Origin: Heliocidaris erythrogramma | Lineage: Eukaryota > Echinodermata > Echinoidea > Camarodonta > Echinometridae | Assembly: GCA_025617745.1 (NCBI GenBank) | Contig: CM046855.1 | Coordinates: 16,895,880-16,959,879, forward strand | DNA: 64,000 nucleotides | Direction of reading: 5' to 3' | Part shown: positions 62,771 through 64,000 of the stretch, one piece after another | Layout: each line of letters opens with the position of its first letter | How positions within the stretch are numbered: position 1 is the first letter of the stretch | Position numbers and translations under genes: made by a program | Notes under the pieces: generated by a model | What the model saw: only the letters and a program-made list of their open reading frames with translations | Told to the model about the DNA's origin: nothing | The model's database searches: none

Positions 62771-63572
62771 CTGGACGTGGTGGGCGCGGCAGAGATGGCG
62801 CATCTCACACTGGTCAAATGTTTTTGTCGTGAATTATGATTTATGAATCAAACATATCCGCATTTCTATGAATTTGACTGTCATTATACTTTCTTTTCAA
62901 ATATGATTATGTAATTCTTGGGGGAAAGATAAATTTCAACTTTCTCTTCAATCTGAATTCAATTGATTAAAAATCAAATTGATGAATATTTTTATTAATT
63001 AGGCCTATTCTAATTTAAAATTAAATTAAAAAAAAAAATTATTTTCAGCTTCTATTTTGTGTTAAATCATTATAAATTAAACGGCACCCTGAATCAAACT
63101 CTATTTTAATGTGTTTTTTTATACATAATATTCTTCGTTTTCTACAAATACAATTGTAACAAATATTTTCCATATTTCGCATAACATAAGTTAATTAGCA
63201 TAAATCAATATACTTACTGTTAAGAAAGTAACTAATTAGCTGCTCCAGGCTCAATTTCAGCTTTCCATTGATACCTAGATCACTTCAAAAGTCTCAGAAA
63301 TAGAGAAGTTATGCGTGTGTTTATAGTGTGACATGAAATTCCCTCCATATTGGTCACACATTTTTTCATGCACTCCATTGGTTTTACATTAAGACAGTGG
63401 CCGGAAATATGGTTGAAATGACAGGACTTAAATTATCATAACTTTTTAGTTACTTGACCAATTTGAAAGTTGTTAGTGTCATCGGAAAGGTCTCTTAAAG
63501 AGCTTTCATATGATACTATTTGTATCAAGATGTATGCAGTTCAATTTTTTTGTCACATAGCTACTACATGCA
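62771..63572. other. intergenic, no gene seen
   Basis: AT-rich, no recognised feature. Confidence 0.4.
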
Positions 63573-63755
63573 CCACTCATAGGTACACGCCATTGCCGAC
63601 TGTGTAGTAACGTGCCAACACACATCCCATACCTAAACTGCATCACTGTGCATTTTTGGCTATATTTAAGTGAAACTCATATATTGCAGTTTACTTAAAT
63701 CTAAATACTTATGTTGAATAATAGATGATTAAAACTTACCAGTTTGTTTTGTGAC
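63573..63755. repeat. 184-bp direct repeat, copy 2
   Basis: Partner of 61024-61207; similarity stops sharply at GTGAC on the right and CCACTCAT on the left. Its minus strand carries ACTGGTAAGTTTT, again a donor consensus. Confidence 0.85.
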
Positions 63756-64000
63756 TGTGATATAGACTATGTTTTTTCGCCGATGAGTATCGATATCACT
63801 GAGTTGTCGTTTATCATGTCTTTGTGAAACAGTTTTTCAGGTCCATGACATTTCCGTAGATCGCCGACAACAGTTATGACTGTCATGGAGTTGATTTGAT
63901 GAAACGACCCCCTGGTACTGGCCTATGGAGCTGTACAGGGCTTGCTACTATGGCCTGTATCGGATCTTGTCAACACAGAAATACTACGCGTCATAATCAC

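Overview
The window is animal nuclear DNA, almost certainly from a sea urchin (echinoid). The diagnosis rests on one intact host gene on the minus strand at about 5.5-6.8 kb: an intronless FoxA (HNF3-type) forkhead gene. It has the Met/Gly/Ser-rich N-terminus I associate with echinoid FoxA and a conserved C-terminal HPFSINSII block. The rest is AT-rich, rich in simple repeats and littered with transposon remnants, as expected of an echinoderm genome. I see no bacterial or viral operon, no CRISPR array and no rRNA.

Layout. 1-4.1 kb: intergenic DNA downstream of foxA, with a GC-rich patch (600-810) and a hAT-like remnant (2637-2868). 4.1-5.5 kb: probable foxA 3' UTR. 5517-6830: foxA CDS. The open frame runs to 6851, but codon 6849-6851 is GTG; the first ATG is at 6830-6828, giving 437 residues. 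About 6.83-7.2 kb: 5' leader and core promoter with a GC box and a TATTAAT element. 7.2-45 kb: the long 5' flank, nearly free of genes, where distal enhancers of foxA are expected. I mark a few low-repeat blocks with motif clusters, the best at 13.9-14.6 kb. This flank also holds a decayed L1/Tx1-like LINE 3' end (21.4-22.85 kb), a small inverted-repeat element (19.70-19.90 kb), a palindromic element (26.07-26.21 kb) and one unidentified possible exon (about 17.9-18.3 kb).

45-64 kb is dense in mobile and palindromic DNA. It contains LINE tails, a 119-bp inverted repeat around a C11G20 tract (48.9-49.2 kb), and a hAT-type MITE with a near-perfect 8-bp target duplication (49.23-49.48 kb). A structurally perfect tRNA-Arg(UCU) at 50.8 kb lies at the head of a dispersed repeat. 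Next come a 381-bp foldback element (51.40-51.78 kb) and a frameshifted Penelope-like retroelement with reverse transcriptase and GIY-YIG endonuclease, bounded by perfect 44-bp inverted repeats (51.79-54.73 kb). An exact 161-bp tandem duplication lies at 57.58-57.90 kb. The last 3 kb carries a loopless 138-bp palindrome, a foldback with 237-bp arms that contain splice-donor-like exon edges, and two 184-bp direct repeats.

How it works together: there is one regulator gene (FoxA, endoderm/gut specification) in a large regulatory desert invaded by retroelements and DNA transposons. I did not find a convincing new multi-gene system. The most unusual material is structural: the palindrome/foldback cluster at the right end, the tRNA-headed dispersed repeat, and at least fifteen G or C homopolymer runs of 10-20 bases.
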